From assembly GCA_017938765.1 (NCBI GenBank), contig JAGBAX010000013.1, forward strand, positions 1-34,494: DNA of 34,494 nucleotides. Direction: 5' to 3'. The notes beneath the pieces are model-generated. The model was given only the letters and a program-made list of their open reading frames with translations, was not told the DNA's origin and made no database searches. Positions 1 through 8,254 of the stretch are shown here, piece after piece. The position numbers and the translations under genes are program-made. The stretch's first letter is position 1. Every line of letters begins with the position of its first letter. The stretch is from Alistipes sp. (GTDB lineage Bacteria > Bacteroidota > Bacteroidia > Bacteroidales > Rikenellaceae).

Positions 1-60
1 ACGCCCATGCCAGAGCCTTACAGCTCCACTACTAACCTGTTGCATTACTTTTTTGTTTAG
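1..60 (+). CDS. C-terminal tail of a protein entering from the left edge (partial, uncertain)
   Basis: Frame 1 is open from the first base and ends at TAG 58-60, giving 19 residues that finish NLLHYFFV. If real, it is the end of a rightward gene convergent with folE. Nineteen residues are too few to identify a family, and an open frame this short could arise by chance. No RNA gene is recognisable in the same stretch. Confidence 0.3.
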   Translation, partial: TPMPEPYSSTTNLLHYFFV

Positions 61-139
61 CTACACAAATGTATACGCAACAATCCACTTTTGCAAACAA
101 TTAGCCACAATATAGATAGTTGTGCCCAAATTTGCTATT

Positions 140-172
140 TTTTTCAAAAAAGGAGCGACAAAAGCCACTCCT
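140..172 (-). terminator. Rho-independent terminator after folE
   Basis: On the minus strand a 9-bp stem (bases 151-172, AGGAGTGGC pairing with GTCGCTCCT through two G-T pairs, TTTT loop) is followed by a run of T (complement of 146-150). It lies 20 bases past the folE stop and would end the leftward rdgB-folE transcript. The rest of 61-191 holds nothing else I can support. Confidence 0.65.
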
Positions 173-191
173 ACACAATCTTTATCTTTCT

Positions 192-794
192 CTACCTCAA
201 GCGGGAGGAGATTAGCGACATAAACTCCTCGCGGGTGCGGTGGTCGGAGAGGAAGATACCTGTAAAGGCAGAGGTTGTTGTGGCGGAGTCCTGTTTCTCT
301 ACGCCGCGCATCTGCATACAGGTGTGCGAAGCCTCAATAACCACAGCCACGCCCAGAGGGTTGAGCGCCTCCTGAATAGAGTCGCGAATCTGGACCGTCA
401 GTCGCTCCTGCACCTGCAGTCTGCGGGCAAAGCACTCCACAACGCGGGCAATCTTGCTCAGTCCCGTAATCTTACCATTTGGAATATAGGCCACGTGCGC
501 CTTACCGATAAATGGTAGCATATGATGCTCACAGACAGAGAAAATCTCTATATCCTTGACAAGCACCATCTGGCGATACTCCTCGTTAAACATCGCCGAG
601 CGGATAATCTCTATAGGGTCCTCGTTATACCCCTTTGTCAGAAACGACCACGCCTTTGCCACGCGCATAGGGGTTTTAACAAGACCCTCGCGATTTGGGT
701 CCTCACCCAGGAGCTTCAGCACCTCGGAGTAGTGGTAGGCAAGCTTCTCAAGGGTCTGCTCGTCAAAAATATCCTCTCTTCTATAGTTTTCCAT
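192..794 (-). CDS. folE: GTP cyclohydrolase I
   Basis: FolE opens the GTP ring to make 7,8-dihydroneopterin triphosphate, the entry step of folate and pterin synthesis; it is a cytoplasmic toroidal homodecamer. The 200-residue protein is of usual length. It has the zinc-site motif CEHH at 88-91 and the second cysteine in SHTCM (C159), so C88, H91 and C159 are the expected zinc ligands. The conserved stretch [20 protein letters not shown] (111-130) and the C-terminal TRGVEKQDS-like MRGVEKQDS (162-170) also fit. Its start overlaps the end of rdgB by 14 bases, implying co-transcription and translational coupling, and a terminator follows. Assignment is near certain from the motifs. Confidence 0.97.
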   Translation of the reverse strand: MENYRREDIFDEQTLEKLAYHYSEVLKLLGEDPNREGLVKTPMRVAKAWSFLTKGYNEDPIEIIRSAMFNEEYRQMVLVKDIEIFSVCEHHMLPFIGKAHVAYIPNGKITGLSKIARVVECFARRLQVQERLTVQIRDSIQEALNPLGVAVVIEASHTCMQMRGVEKQDSATTTSAFTGIFLSDHRTREEFMSLISSRLR

Positions 795-1365
795 CCTTCA
801 AAAAATTAACAAGTTTAGCTACTGCGCGACCTCGGTGTGATATTGCATTCTTCGCCTCGGCCGACATCTGCGCAAAGGTAATAATTTCTCCCGAAGGTAC
901 AAAAAGTGGGTCATACCCAAAGCCCTCACTACCAGACTCGGCAGTGGCTATTGTCCCCTCCACGCGACCCTCAAAGGTATACTCCACACCATCAAGAATA
1001 AGCGCTATAACAGTTCTAAAGCGGGCTGTGCGGTCAGTTATCCCCTCAAGATTTTTCAGCAACAGGCGATTATTTGCCGCAAAGTCGTGTCCATCTGTGG
1101 CATAGCGAGCAGAGTGTACTCCTGGAGCACCTCCCAGAGCATCAACCTCAAGGCCTGTATCGTCGGCAAAGCAGTCTAATCCTGTTTTTTCGTATACATA
1201 GCGAGCCTTCTGCAGTGCATTTCCCTCAAGGGTGTCGGCGGTCTCTGGGATATCCTCTGTAATACCACACTCACGAAGGGTCACAAGGGTAAAAGCAGCG
1301 CCAAGCAGAGCCTGTACCTCGCTAAGTTTATGGGCATTATTTGTGGCAAAAATCAATTTTCTCAT
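781..1365 (-). CDS. rdgB: Non-canonical purine NTP pyrophosphatase (RdgB/HAM1, XTP/dITP diphosphatase)
   Basis: This cytoplasmic house-cleaning enzyme hydrolyses dITP, ITP and XTP to the monophosphate and pyrophosphate, keeping deaminated purines out of DNA and RNA. At 194 residues it has the usual length. The N-terminal TNNAHK (8-13) is the triphosphate-binding loop. [20 protein letters not shown] (67-86) carries the catalytic aspartates D68/D69. GFGYDPLF (148-155) and SHRGRA (176-181) form the base-recognition part. It begins 2 bases after the upstream lipoprotein gene stops and overlaps folE by 14 bases, so it sits inside a leftward operon. Pairing of two nucleotide-pool enzymes (rdgB, folE) is plausible but may be only positional. 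Confidence 0.96.
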   Translation of the reverse strand: MRKLIFATNNAHKLSEVQALLGAAFTLVTLRECGITEDIPETADTLEGNALQKARYVYEKTGLDCFADDTGLEVDALGGAPGVHSARYATDGHDFAANNRLLLKNLEGITDRTARFRTVIALILDGVEYTFEGRVEGTIATAESGSEGFGYDPLFVPSGEIITFAQMSAEAKNAISHRGRAVAKLVNFLKDGKL

Positions 1366-1367
1366 AT

Positions 1368-2096
1368 CTATTCGTAACTTACATACTTACCATTTATCAC
1401 AGCTGTGGTCCTATCCTCAGTGCCTAAAACAAGGTCTTTATACTTAATATCTATCACGCCACTATCTACACCACTGCAGTTGATAGTAACCACTGGTGCG
1501 CTTTTAAGAATGGTAAAGTCAAGCGTATACCCCTCGCCATCAACAGTACCTACACCAGAAATAGTAGATAAAACGGCCAGAGCATCCATAGATGCATCAT
1601 ACTTGAAATCAAGGTGGTAAGAGAGTTTATCGGACTCATAGAGGTAAGGTCGGCTATCTATCTTCTCAATATAGAACTCTCTTTCAGCACCCTGCTTGCC
1701 CACAAACTGGGCAGATAACTTCTGATACTGACTAATTGCAGTAAGCTCCCACACAGCACCCTCGGAGAGCTTTTTGCCACCTGTTATGACTTTATAGTTA
1801 CTCGCTATTGTACCATTGCTAAGTACCCTCTGAAACTTTACTCCATCTTGCTCAATTGTAACAAGGTAATTATTTGAAAGCACTGCATTTGCAAGGCGAA
1901 TTTGGGTCTCATCTCCGCCAAGCAGTATATCTGTGTAAATCGCAAAAGAGGATAGTTCAGAAGCCTCTCGTACAGCTGTAATGGCTCTATTATAGAGCAA
2001 TCTATCTACCGCATCCTCGCTTCTACCAAATCCATCGTCAATCTTACAAGCTGTAAGTGACAACAGAGCCATAAGCGCAACAATATATCTTTTCAT
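1368..2096 (-). CDS. Predicted lipoprotein of unknown function
   Basis: The 242-residue protein starts with a lipoprotein signal: MKRYIVALMALLSLTAC, with lipobox LTAC and lipidation at C17, followed by KIDD. An aspartate close after the cysteine is compatible with outer-membrane retention, though sorting rules in Bacteroidetes differ from E. coli. The mature part is rich in beta-forming, polar sequence and I do not recognise a family; an Ig-like or lipid-binding beta fold is a guess. It lies 3 bases after the beta-barrel-like gene upstream and 2 bases before rdgB, so the three are almost surely co-transcribed. The two envelope proteins may act together. Confidence 0.8.
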   Translation of the reverse strand: MKRYIVALMALLSLTACKIDDGFGRSEDAVDRLLYNRAITAVREASELSSFAIYTDILLGGDETQIRLANAVLSNNYLVTIEQDGVKFQRVLSNGTIASNYKVITGGKKLSEGAVWELTAISQYQKLSAQFVGKQGAEREFYIEKIDSRPYLYESDKLSYHLDFKYDASMDALAVLSTISGVGTVDGEGYTLDFTILKSAPVVTINCSGVDSGVIDIKYKDLVLGTEDRTTAVINGKYVSYE

Positions 2097-2099
2097 AGC

Positions 2100-2765
2100 T
2101 TACCTCCTCTTTTTTGAATCAAAACGATAACCAATACCTACTCTACCGCAACCACCCGTACCAGTCAGCGAGCCCAGCTCCACAAAACCGAAGAGCTTAC
2201 GGCCGAAAGTACATCCAATAAGTGTGAAATCTGCCCAAGGAAGCATCATGCCACCACTTCCCGCAGCAAGACCCACAGAGACTGTTGAGTATAGCTGCAC
2301 CTTCTCGCGGTAGAGATAGACAAAGCGGAAAGTAGGCATAACGCTCACCATAAAACCAGTTTCTCGGCTCTTAAGTTTGTTACTCTCTACATAGCGTGTT
2401 GGGGTTGTTGTAAAGGCAAAATTGACCGTAGCACCACACTGTAGCCAACGGCGAGAGTGGTATGCATAGCTCAATGAGTAGATACCCGTAAAGTAAGTAC
2501 CTGCATCGTAAGTCTTGGCATCAAGAATCTGTTCGCGGAAACTTTTGGGATAGAAATCATCATTGTGCATGCCCGATATAAACAGACCCATACCTAACGA
2601 CGGAGTTCCAATGCCAATACGAAGGTCGTGCTGATCAACCCTCTTTGGCTTGACACGAGTTACGGTAACAGTATTCTGCTGACTGTCATACTCAACCGTG
2701 CGAGATTGCGCAGTTATTACACTAGTAACAAAAAGCGCACAGATTAGTAGTGTAATTCGTTTCAT
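2100..2765 (-). CDS. Predicted outer-membrane beta-barrel-like protein
   Basis: The 221-residue protein has a Sec signal peptide (about residues 1-19, MKRITLLICALFVTSVITAQ) and then alternating hydrophobic/polar strands with many aromatic residues. It ends in a strand-like GRVGIGYRF followed by a short basic tail. This pattern suits a small eight- or ten-stranded outer-membrane barrel, but there is no signature I can name. It is immediately upstream of the lipoprotein gene (3-base gap) and downstream of the HAD phosphatase gene (39-base gap holding a small GAGGC-ATAA-GCCTC hairpin). Function is unknown; a soluble periplasmic beta protein is the alternative. Confidence 0.72.
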   Translation of the reverse strand: MKRITLLICALFVTSVITAQSRTVEYDSQQNTVTVTRVKPKRVDQHDLRIGIGTPSLGMGLFISGMHNDDFYPKSFREQILDAKTYDAGTYFTGIYSLSYAYHSRRWLQCGATVNFAFTTTPTRYVESNKLKSRETGFMVSVMPTFRFVYLYREKVQLYSTVSVGLAAGSGGMMLPWADFTLIGCTFGRKLFGFVELGSLTGTGGCGRVGIGYRFDSKKRR

Positions 2766-2804
2766 ATGGTTAGTATTTTTGAGGCATAAGCCTCTGTGTT
2801 TACG

Positions 2805-3653
2805 CTATTTAGCTATCTCAAGTAGCTCTACATTGTAGTCAGCCACACACTTGTCAATAACAGCCTTTACAACAGCATCAATCTCCGAGCCCTCGGTATA
2901 ATCTGCCGGACAGACGTGGTTTACGCGGTTGTCACGAATAAGAGTGTTCATCTCGCCGCGCTTTGCCTTGTCTTTTGGGTTGTATACAGCAATGGAGTGG
3001 CCGCCAAAGTTCTTTACAAGGCGCATACAAGGGATGTCCGTCGTTCCATCGCCCACATAAATCATACGCGAGAATGGCACTGGGCGACTCTTCTCCTCCA
3101 TATACCTGTTCACCTGCTTTGTGTCGTAAACAGACTCTACACCCTTGTTGATTTTGAAGATAAACTGGGTCTTGTTCGTATAGTTTACTGCAACGGCTGG
3201 CCAATACGCAATGCCGTCAATATTGTATAGGAACGAGCAGGCATAAATCTTCTGGAACTTGTCAGCAATAGCCGTTCCCTCAATAATCTCCTTAAGGCCA
3301 GAGGAGTTTATGTAGTGCAGTATCTTTACACCATGCTGCTCGCCGTAGCTGTTTATGCGGTCAAACCACTCAAGCACACCTGGATAGAGTTCAACACCCT
3401 TTCCGCACTCCTGAAACGCCTCACGACGCAGCGAGATGCCCTTTGCCTGCGCCGCACGAATCATCAGCGCCATGTAAGTAAGAATCTGGTCTGCATCCTG
3501 CTGCTCGGCAAGGTCATTGGCCTCACTCCAAAACTCTTTGTTGCTCTTGCCCACCGCAGGGATAAAGTTGTACTCCTGCATATTTCCCGCCGACAAAGTG
3601 CCGTCAAAATCGTAGATAAGGGCAACGGTAAACTTATAACTACTCTTCTCCAT
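2805..3653 (-). CDS. HAD-superfamily phosphatase (phosphoserine-phosphatase-like)
   Basis: This predicted cytoplasmic phosphatase of 282 residues has all HAD signatures. Motif I is YDFDGTL (14-20) with nucleophile D15 and general acid D17. Motif II is the serine in INSSG (115-119). A conserved lysine is probably in the 160-170 region (TNKTQFIFKINK). Motif III is VGDGTTDIP (200-208) with D202 and D206. The helical cap between motifs I and II resembles the type-C1 cap of the phosphoserine phosphatase branch (PF12710-like). The substrate cannot be told from sequence. Its -7 box ends 4 bases before the ATG, so the mRNA is probably leaderless. Confidence 0.85.
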   Translation of the reverse strand: MEKSSYKFTVALIYDFDGTLSAGNMQEYNFIPAVGKSNKEFWSEANDLAEQQDADQILTYMALMIRAAQAKGISLRREAFQECGKGVELYPGVLEWFDRINSYGEQHGVKILHYINSSGLKEIIEGTAIADKFQKIYACSFLYNIDGIAYWPAVAVNYTNKTQFIFKINKGVESVYDTKQVNRYMEEKSRPVPFSRMIYVGDGTTDIPCMRLVKNFGGHSIAVYNPKDKAKRGEMNTLIRDNRVNHVCPADYTEGSEIDAVVKAVIDKCVADYNVELLEIAK

Positions 3654-3657
3654 ACTA

Positions 3658-3665
3658 CAAAGTTA
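3658..3665 (-). promoter_or_regulatory. -7 promoter box (TAACTTTG) of the HAD phosphatase gene
   Basis: TAACTTTG on the minus strand fits the Bacteroidetes -7 consensus TAnnTTTG and ends 4 bases before the ATG at 3653. The nearest TTTG upstream is only 12 bases away, so the -33 part is not standard. If used, transcription starts within about 3 bases of the start codon. Confidence 0.5.
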
Positions 3666-3682
3666 GTAATATTTTGTCAAAT

Positions 3683-3715
3683 AAAAAAATATCCACCCTC
3701 ATATACAGGTGGATA
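3683..3715 (-). terminator. Terminator after nadA
   Basis: An inverted repeat ATCCACC (3691-3697) / GGTGGAT (3708-3714) with a 10-base loop is followed on the minus strand by seven T (complement of 3683-3689). The plus-strand side has CTTTT, so it might work weakly in both directions. It separates nadA from the HAD gene. Confidence 0.8.
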
Positions 3716-3736
3716 CTTTTATAGAGTACTTTTTCT

Positions 3737-4675
3737 CTACCTTATATTAATCATATTAATAATTGAGCGCTCGGCAGCCTTACGAGTCTGCTCATCCATT
3801 GTTATCTCTGGAGACTCGTTCTCAAGGCAAGCGATGATACTCTCAAGAGTGACCATCTTCATATATTTGCACTCGTTGCAACTGCAGGTAGAGTCAATTG
3901 TTGGAGCTGGTATAAACTCTTTATTCGGCAGTTTTGAGCGCATTTCTGCCAAAATACCAGCCTCGGTAACCACTATAAACTGTGTAGCCTCGCTCTTTTC
4001 ACAATATGCCAAAATACCAGCTGTAGAGCCTACATAGTCGGCAGTATCAGCAACTGTTGCCTTACACTCTGGATGGACAACCACCTTAGCCTCTGGGTAC
4101 TTCTCCTTCAGTGCCAAAATGCCCTCCAAAGAGAACTGCTCATGCACATGACAAGCGCCATCCCACAGCACCATATTGTCTCTACCAGTAAGGCGTTTGA
4201 TATATCCGCCCAGATTTCTATCTGGTGCAAAGATAATAGGCTGCTCACGAGGGATACTCTCAACAACCTGCAGTGCATTTGAAGATGTACAGCAGATATC
4301 CGTCAAAGCCTTAACGCCGACAGTAGTATTTACATAGCTTACCACAAGGTGGTCGGGATATTGAGACTTAAAGGCTGCAAAAGCCTCCGCATCGCAAGAC
4401 TCGGCAAGAGAACAGCCCGCCTCAGGATTAGGAATAAGCACCTTTTTATCAGGCGAGAGCACCTTGGCTGTCTCGGCCATAAAGTGCACACCGGCAAAAA
4501 GTATAACTTTTGCCTCTATATCCTTAGCCTTAACAGATAGGGCCAATGAGTCGCCAAGAAAATCTGCTACGGCCTGCACCTCTGGGGTTGTATAGTAGTG
4601 GGCAAGGATTACGGCGCCCTTCTCTTTTTTGAGTTGCGCTATACGAGCGGCAAGCGCGGCGAAGTTTTCAACCAT
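3737..4675 (-). CDS. nadA: Quinolinate synthase A
   Basis: NadA condenses iminoaspartate with dihydroxyacetone phosphate to quinolinate in de novo NAD synthesis, using a [4Fe-4S] cluster with three cysteine ligands. The 312-residue length matches the family. The likely ligands are C88 (EAGCSLAE), C175 (GACHVHE) and C269 in the C-terminal cluster TCSCNECKYM (263-272), which also holds C264 and C266. Other family marks are HYYTTPEVQAVADFLGDS (26-43), HPEC (201-204) and the S-T pair near 217-218. No nadB or nadC lies alongside, so the pathway genes are split. A terminator follows; a possible promoter lies far upstream, at 5002-5009. Confidence 0.97.
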   Translation of the reverse strand: MVENFAALAARIAQLKKEKGAVILAHYYTTPEVQAVADFLGDSLALSVKAKDIEAKVILFAGVHFMAETAKVLSPDKKVLIPNPEAGCSLAESCDAEAFAAFKSQYPDHLVVSYVNTTVGVKALTDICCTSSNALQVVESIPREQPIIFAPDRNLGGYIKRLTGRDNMVLWDGACHVHEQFSLEGILALKEKYPEAKVVVHPECKATVADTADYVGSTAGILAYCEKSEATQFIVVTEAGILAEMRSKLPNKEFIPAPTIDSTCSCNECKYMKMVTLESIIACLENESPEITMDEQTRKAAERSIINMINIR

Positions 4676-5058
4676 AGTTGTTATTTTTGATTGTTATTTA
4701 ATTTTTTAATTATAAATAAATATATAAAATAATATAAACTAACAATAACAATAAAAGCTGTTGAAAGTGTTGGTAACTTTTTTTGAAAAAGTGGTTTGTT
4801 ATTATCTTTTAGCAACTATTTTTTAGTCTCTCTATAAGTTGTTGAGAGTGAGTGTTTGAGGGGTAGTTTTCAACAATTGTTAATATCTGTTTTCAACATA
4901 TAAACATACTTTTTTATCAACAGTTGAGGTTAGTAAAAGTGGGAAAAGTTGTTGGTAAATTTTGAAAACTTTTCTCTTTTTTCTTGCCCTCCAAAAACTC
5001 TCAAAGTTATTAACTCAACCCAACATTTAATTAACAATCTTTCATCAACTTTTCAACA
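4676..5058. other. Candidate replication origin region: AT-rich tract plus DnaA-box-like cluster
   Basis: The 355-base gap between nadA and mrp has no gene. Bases 4681-4756 are almost pure A/T and could serve as an unwinding element. To the right lie TTTTCAACA at 4867-4875, 4890-4898 and 5050-5058 (the last in the mrp end), TTATCAACA at 4914-4922 (one change from the DnaA consensus TTATCCACA), and TGTTGAAAG at 4759-4767 on the other strand. The exact consensus box is absent. Two parS sites lie 3.2-4.5 kb to the right. The arrangement is seen in the sequence; origin function is inferred. Confidence 0.45.
5002..5009 (-). promoter_or_regulatory. Possible -7 box (TAACTTTG) for nadA
   Basis: TAACTTTG on the minus strand matches TAnnTTTG, but the -33 TTG candidates are 11 or 25 bases away instead of 19-20. 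It would give nadA a leader of about 320 bases running through the whole AT-rich gap. It is the only consensus -7 box I found upstream of nadA. Confidence 0.3.
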
Positions 5059-6101
5059 ACTTTTACTGCTGCTTGTATATAATATTTCTCTACCTCGGCA
5101 GTGGTGCGAACAGCAGGTGTTCCACTGTCACTACCCTCCATAATTGCTTGAATAATAGGTATTTGCGCTAAAAGTTCTACGCCTGCAACCTCTGCATAAC
5201 GCGCCGCACCTCCATTGCCGAAGATGTAGTAGCGGTTGTTTGGCAGTTCGGCTGGTGTAAACCACGACATATTCTCAATAACGCCCAGTACCGGAATGTT
5301 TACATTAGGGTTGCGGAACATCTCAACACCCCTAACAACGTCAGCCACAGCCACTTGCTGAGGAGTTGATACAATTACAGCTCCATCAATAGTTAATTCA
5401 CTAATTATTGACAAATGAATATCGCCCGTTCCAGGAGGTAAATCAATAAGAAGATAGTCCAATTCTCCCCACTGTGTCTGGTGGATAAGCTGTCGCAGTG
5501 CGCTGTTTGCCATTGTACCTCGCCAGAGCAGTGCATCGGTTGGACGGATAAACATAGCGATTGAAATAATTTTGATATTTCCAACCTCAGCAGGGATGAT
5601 ATAGTCGCGTCCGTCAACCTGCACAGCATCAGGAAGATAATCCTCTACACCGAACATTTTTGACTGCGAAGGACCGTAAATATCGGCATCTAATACGCCC
5701 ACTCTATAGCCCGCATTAGCAAGCGCAACGGCAAGGTTAGATGTTACTGTGCTCTTACCTACTCCGCCCTTACCAGAGGCTACGGCGATAACTTTAGCCA
5801 CTGTAGCCGTTGTTGTATTGTGCTGCATATCCTCTATCTGCTCTTTGCGCTTGGCAGAGCTGTTTTCCCCCTGCTTAATGAAGACTGTAATGGTACTGTC
5901 AGGGTGCAAATCTTGCAGAAGCTGTTCAACACGGTTCTTTATTTTTACGGCAAAAGGGTCGCGAGATTTGCGGAAGCGAAGGCCGACTGTTATCTTACTC
6001 TCTGTAGCCGAGATACTCTCCACAAAGCCTCCATCTACCAGATTTTCCTCAGTTTCAGGGTGCACGACAGAGGCAAGTATTGCTCTAATTTCTCTATCCA
6101 T
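5031..6101 (-). CDS. mrp: Mrp/ApbC-family P-loop ATPase, iron-sulfur cluster carrier
   Basis: Mrp/NBP35 proteins bind and pass on Fe-S clusters, driven by ATP. Residues 1-75 form the MIP18/DUF59 domain; the MinD-like ATPase follows with the deviant Walker A SGKGGVGKS (109-117), LDADIYGPS (137-145) and DLPPGTGD (220-227). The 356-residue length is typical. Where most family members carry CPxC after ENMSxF, this protein has ENMSWFTPAELPNNRYY (276-292) with no cysteine, and its only cysteine is the last residue, C356. I recall other Bacteroidetes Mrp proteins with the same loss, so this is probably lineage-typical rather than damage. It is divergent from metG across 89 bases. Confidence 0.93.
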   Translation of the reverse strand: MDREIRAILASVVHPETEENLVDGGFVESISATESKITVGLRFRKSRDPFAVKIKNRVEQLLQDLHPDSTITVFIKQGENSSAKRKEQIEDMQHNTTTATVAKVIAVASGKGGVGKSTVTSNLAVALANAGYRVGVLDADIYGPSQSKMFGVEDYLPDAVQVDGRDYIIPAEVGNIKIISIAMFIRPTDALLWRGTMANSALRQLIHQTQWGELDYLLIDLPPGTGDIHLSIISELTIDGAVIVSTPQQVAVADVVRGVEMFRNPNVNIPVLGVIENMSWFTPAELPNNRYYIFGNGGAARYAEVAGVELLAQIPIIQAIMEGSDSGTPAVRTTAEVEKYYIQAAVKVVEKLMKDC

Positions 6102-6126
6102 AGTGTTTTAATATGGTTTATAAGGA

Positions 6127-6134
6127 CAAAGATA
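6127..6134 (-). promoter_or_regulatory. -7 promoter box (TATCTTTG) of mrp
   Basis: TATCTTTG on the minus strand fits TAnnTTTG and ends 25 bases before the mrp ATG. No TTTG is found at the expected -33 distance. It is paired back to back with the metG promoter box at 6148-6155. Confidence 0.5.
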
Positions 6135-6147
6135 CAAAAAAAAGTAC

Positions 6148-6155
6148 TAACTTTG
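6148..6155 (+). promoter_or_regulatory. -7 promoter box (TAACTTTG) of metG
   Basis: TAACTTTG fits TAnnTTTG and ends 35 bases before the metG ATG, giving a leader of about 30 bases. The -33 part is not evident. It shares the 89-base divergent gap with the mrp promoter. Confidence 0.55.
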
Positions 6156-6190
6156 TCGCTTAAATAGTATATAAATATAAGTATAAGGTT

Positions 6191-8227
6191 ATGTCAAAAG
6201 AATTTAAGAGATATTTGGTCACTTCGGCACTGCCGTACGCCAATGGTCCGGTACATATCGGTCACCTTGCAGGTGTATATATCCCATCAGATATCTATAC
6301 ACGCTACCTGCGCTTGCGTGGAAGGGATGTAATCCACGTCTGCGGTAGCGACGAGCACGGTGTGCCTATTACTATCAAGGCAAAGAAGGAGGGTATCACC
6401 CCTCAGCAGGTTGTAGATCGCTATCACGAGATTATCAAGAACGCCTTTGCAGGTCTGGGTATTGAGTTTGATATATACTCTCGCACATCTTCTGATATGC
6501 ACACTGTGACAGCTTCAGATTTCTTCCGTAAGCTCTATGATGATGGTAAGTTTGTAGAGCAGACATCTGAGCAGTACTACGACGAGGAGGCAAAGATGTT
6601 CCTTGCAGACCGCTATATCACTGGTACTTGTCCAAAGTGCGGCAATGAGCGCGCCTATGGAGACCAGTGCGAGGCTTGTGGCTCTACACTATCGCCAGAT
6701 GAGCTTGTAGACCCACACTCAACTCTCTCTGGCTCTGTGCCAGTGAAGAAGTCTACTACGCACTGGTATCTGCCGCTGAACGACTACGAGCAGATGCTTC
6801 GCGAGTGGATTCTTGAGGGTCATAAGGAGTGGAAGACAAATGTGTATGGACAGTGCAAGAGCTGGCTTGACGGAGGCCTTCAGCCACGCGCCGTAAGCCG
6901 TGACCTTGACTGGGGTATCCCTGTGCCTGTTGAGGGTGCAGAGGGTAAGGTGCTCTATGTTTGGTTTGATGCTCCAATCGGCTATATATCTGCTACAAAG
7001 GAACTTACGCCAGATTGGGAGAAGTATTGGAAGAGCGAGGATACAAAACTTGTACACTTTATCGGCAAGGACAATATCGTTTTCCACTGCATCGTCTTCC
7101 CATCAATGCTCAAGGCTCACGGAGAGTATATTCTTCCAGAGAATGTACCTTCAAATGAGTTCTTAAACCTTGAGGGCGACAAGATTTCTACATCTCGCAA
7201 CTGGGCTGTTTGGGCTCACGAGTACCTTGAGGATATGCCAGGCAAGGAGGATGTGCTTCGCTATGTTCTCTGCGCAAATGCTCCAGAGACCAAGGATAAC
7301 GACTTTACTTGGAAGGACTATCAGGCTCGCAACAATAATGAGCTTGTAGCTGTTCTTGGCAACTTTGTAAACCGCGCGCTGGTGCTTACACAGAAGTACT
7401 ACGGCGGCGTTGTTCCTCAGTGCGGAGAGCTGACAGAGTACGATAAGCAGACAATCGCCGAGCTATCTACTATCAAGGCCTCTCTTGAGAATAACATTGA
7501 GAACTACCGTTTCCGCGAGGCTCTTAAGGATGCTATGAACTTCTCTCGCATTGGTAATAAGTATCTTGCAGATTCAGAGCCTTGGAAGGTGGTAAAGACT
7601 GATACTGAGCGAGTTAAGACAATTCTATATATTGCTTTGCAGATTACTGCCAACATTGCTACAGCCATTGAGCCGTTTATGCCATTCTCGGCTGCCAAGA
7701 TTCTTAGTATGCTTGCTGTAGAGAAGTTCGGCTGGGACTCTCTTGGCTCTATGGAGCTTATCTCTGCGGGACATACTATTGGTACCCCTACCCTGCTCTT
7801 TGAGAAGATTGAGGATGAGGTTATACAGCGCCAGATTGATAAGCTTGAGGCTACGAAGGCTGCTAATGCTGCTGCCGAAGTTAAGGCCGAGCCGCAGAAG
7901 GAGGAGTGTACCTTTGACGACTTCCAGAAGATGGATATCCGCGTCTCTACTATCCTTGCTGCTGAGAAGGTTGCCAAGACAAAGAAGCTGCTCAAGCTCA
8001 CTGTAGATACTGGTATTGACCAGCGCACTATTGTCTCTGGTATTGCCGAGCACTTTACTCCAGAGGAACTTGTAGGTCAGCAGGTTCTTGTTCTTGTAAA
8101 TCTACAGCCACGCGAGTTGAAGGGTATTCTGTCACAGGGAATGATTCTTATGGCAGAGGATGCAACAGGTGCTTTACGCCTTGTACAGCCTTCAGAGGCG
8201 GTTAAGGCTGGTTCTATGGTTGGTTAA
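6191..8227 (+). CDS. metG: Methionyl-tRNA synthetase
   Basis: MetG charges tRNA-Met in the cytoplasm. It is a class I synthetase with HIGH at 22-25 and the KMSKS loop in the form KISTS (331-335). The connective domain has a zinc knuckle, C147xxC150 and C160xxC163. After the anticodon-binding helices (about 400-550) comes a linker and then a C-terminal EMAP-II/Trbp111-like tRNA-binding domain from about 575 ([14 protein letters not shown] to the end), which dimerises the enzyme. The 678-residue length is normal for the long form. Its stop codon TAA is directly followed by a parS palindrome, and ilvE starts 27 bases on, so ilvE may be co-transcribed. Confidence 0.98.
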   Translation: MSKEFKRYLVTSALPYANGPVHIGHLAGVYIPSDIYTRYLRLRGRDVIHVCGSDEHGVPITIKAKKEGITPQQVVDRYHEIIKNAFAGLGIEFDIYSRTSSDMHTVTASDFFRKLYDDGKFVEQTSEQYYDEEAKMFLADRYITGTCPKCGNERAYGDQCEACGSTLSPDELVDPHSTLSGSVPVKKSTTHWYLPLNDYEQMLREWILEGHKEWKTNVYGQCKSWLDGGLQPRAVSRDLDWGIPVPVEGAEGKVLYVWFDAPIGYISATKELTPDWEKYWKSEDTKLVHFIGKDNIVFHCIVFPSMLKAHGEYILPENVPSNEFLNLEGDKISTSRNWAVWAHEYLEDMPGKEDVLRYVLCANAPETKDNDFTWKDYQARNNNELVAVLGNFVNRALVLTQKYYGGVVPQCGELTEYDKQTIAELSTIKASLENNIENYRFREALKDAMNFSRIGNKYLADSEPWKVVKTDTERVKTILYIALQITANIATAIEPFMPFSAAKILSMLAVEKFGWDSLGSMELISAGHTIGTPTLLFEKIEDEVIQRQIDKLEATKAANAAAEVKAEPQKEECTFDDFQKMDIRVSTILAAEKVAKTKKLLKLTVDTGIDQRTIVSGIAEHFTPEELVGQQVLVLVNLQPRELKGILSQGMILMAEDATGALRLVQPSEAVKAGSMVG

Positions 8228-8243
8228 TGTTCCACGTGGAACG
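8228..8243. other. parS-like site 1 (ParB-binding palindrome)
   Basis: TGTTCCACGTGGAACG contains the perfect palindrome GTTCCACGTGGAAC and differs from the well-known bacterial parS TGTTCCACGTGAAACA only at 12 and 16. It starts at the base after the metG stop and fills most of the metG-ilvE gap. A second copy lies at 9502-9517. Confidence 0.8.
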
Positions 8244-8254
8244 AATTGGTTGAG

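Noticed and set aside
1-60. A tRNA or rRNA end at the left edge
   Set aside because: A GAGC…GCTC pairing looks like an anticodon arm, but there is no T-arm or acceptor match, and the frame reads as a protein end.
490-501. CACGTG core inside folE as a further parS site
   Set aside because: The flanks (GGC…CGC) do not match GTTC…GAAC; only the six-base core agrees, which is expected by chance.
2781-2794. GAGGC-ATAA-GCCTC hairpin as a terminator after the HAD gene
   Set aside because: On the minus strand it is followed by A, not T, so it lacks the T-run; it may be a chance palindrome or an RNA-stability hairpin.
4776-4792. ACTTTTT/AAAAAGT inverted repeat as a terminator of mrp
   Set aside because: It is made only of A/T pairs apart from one C-G and lies in a very AT-rich tract; its stem would be weak.
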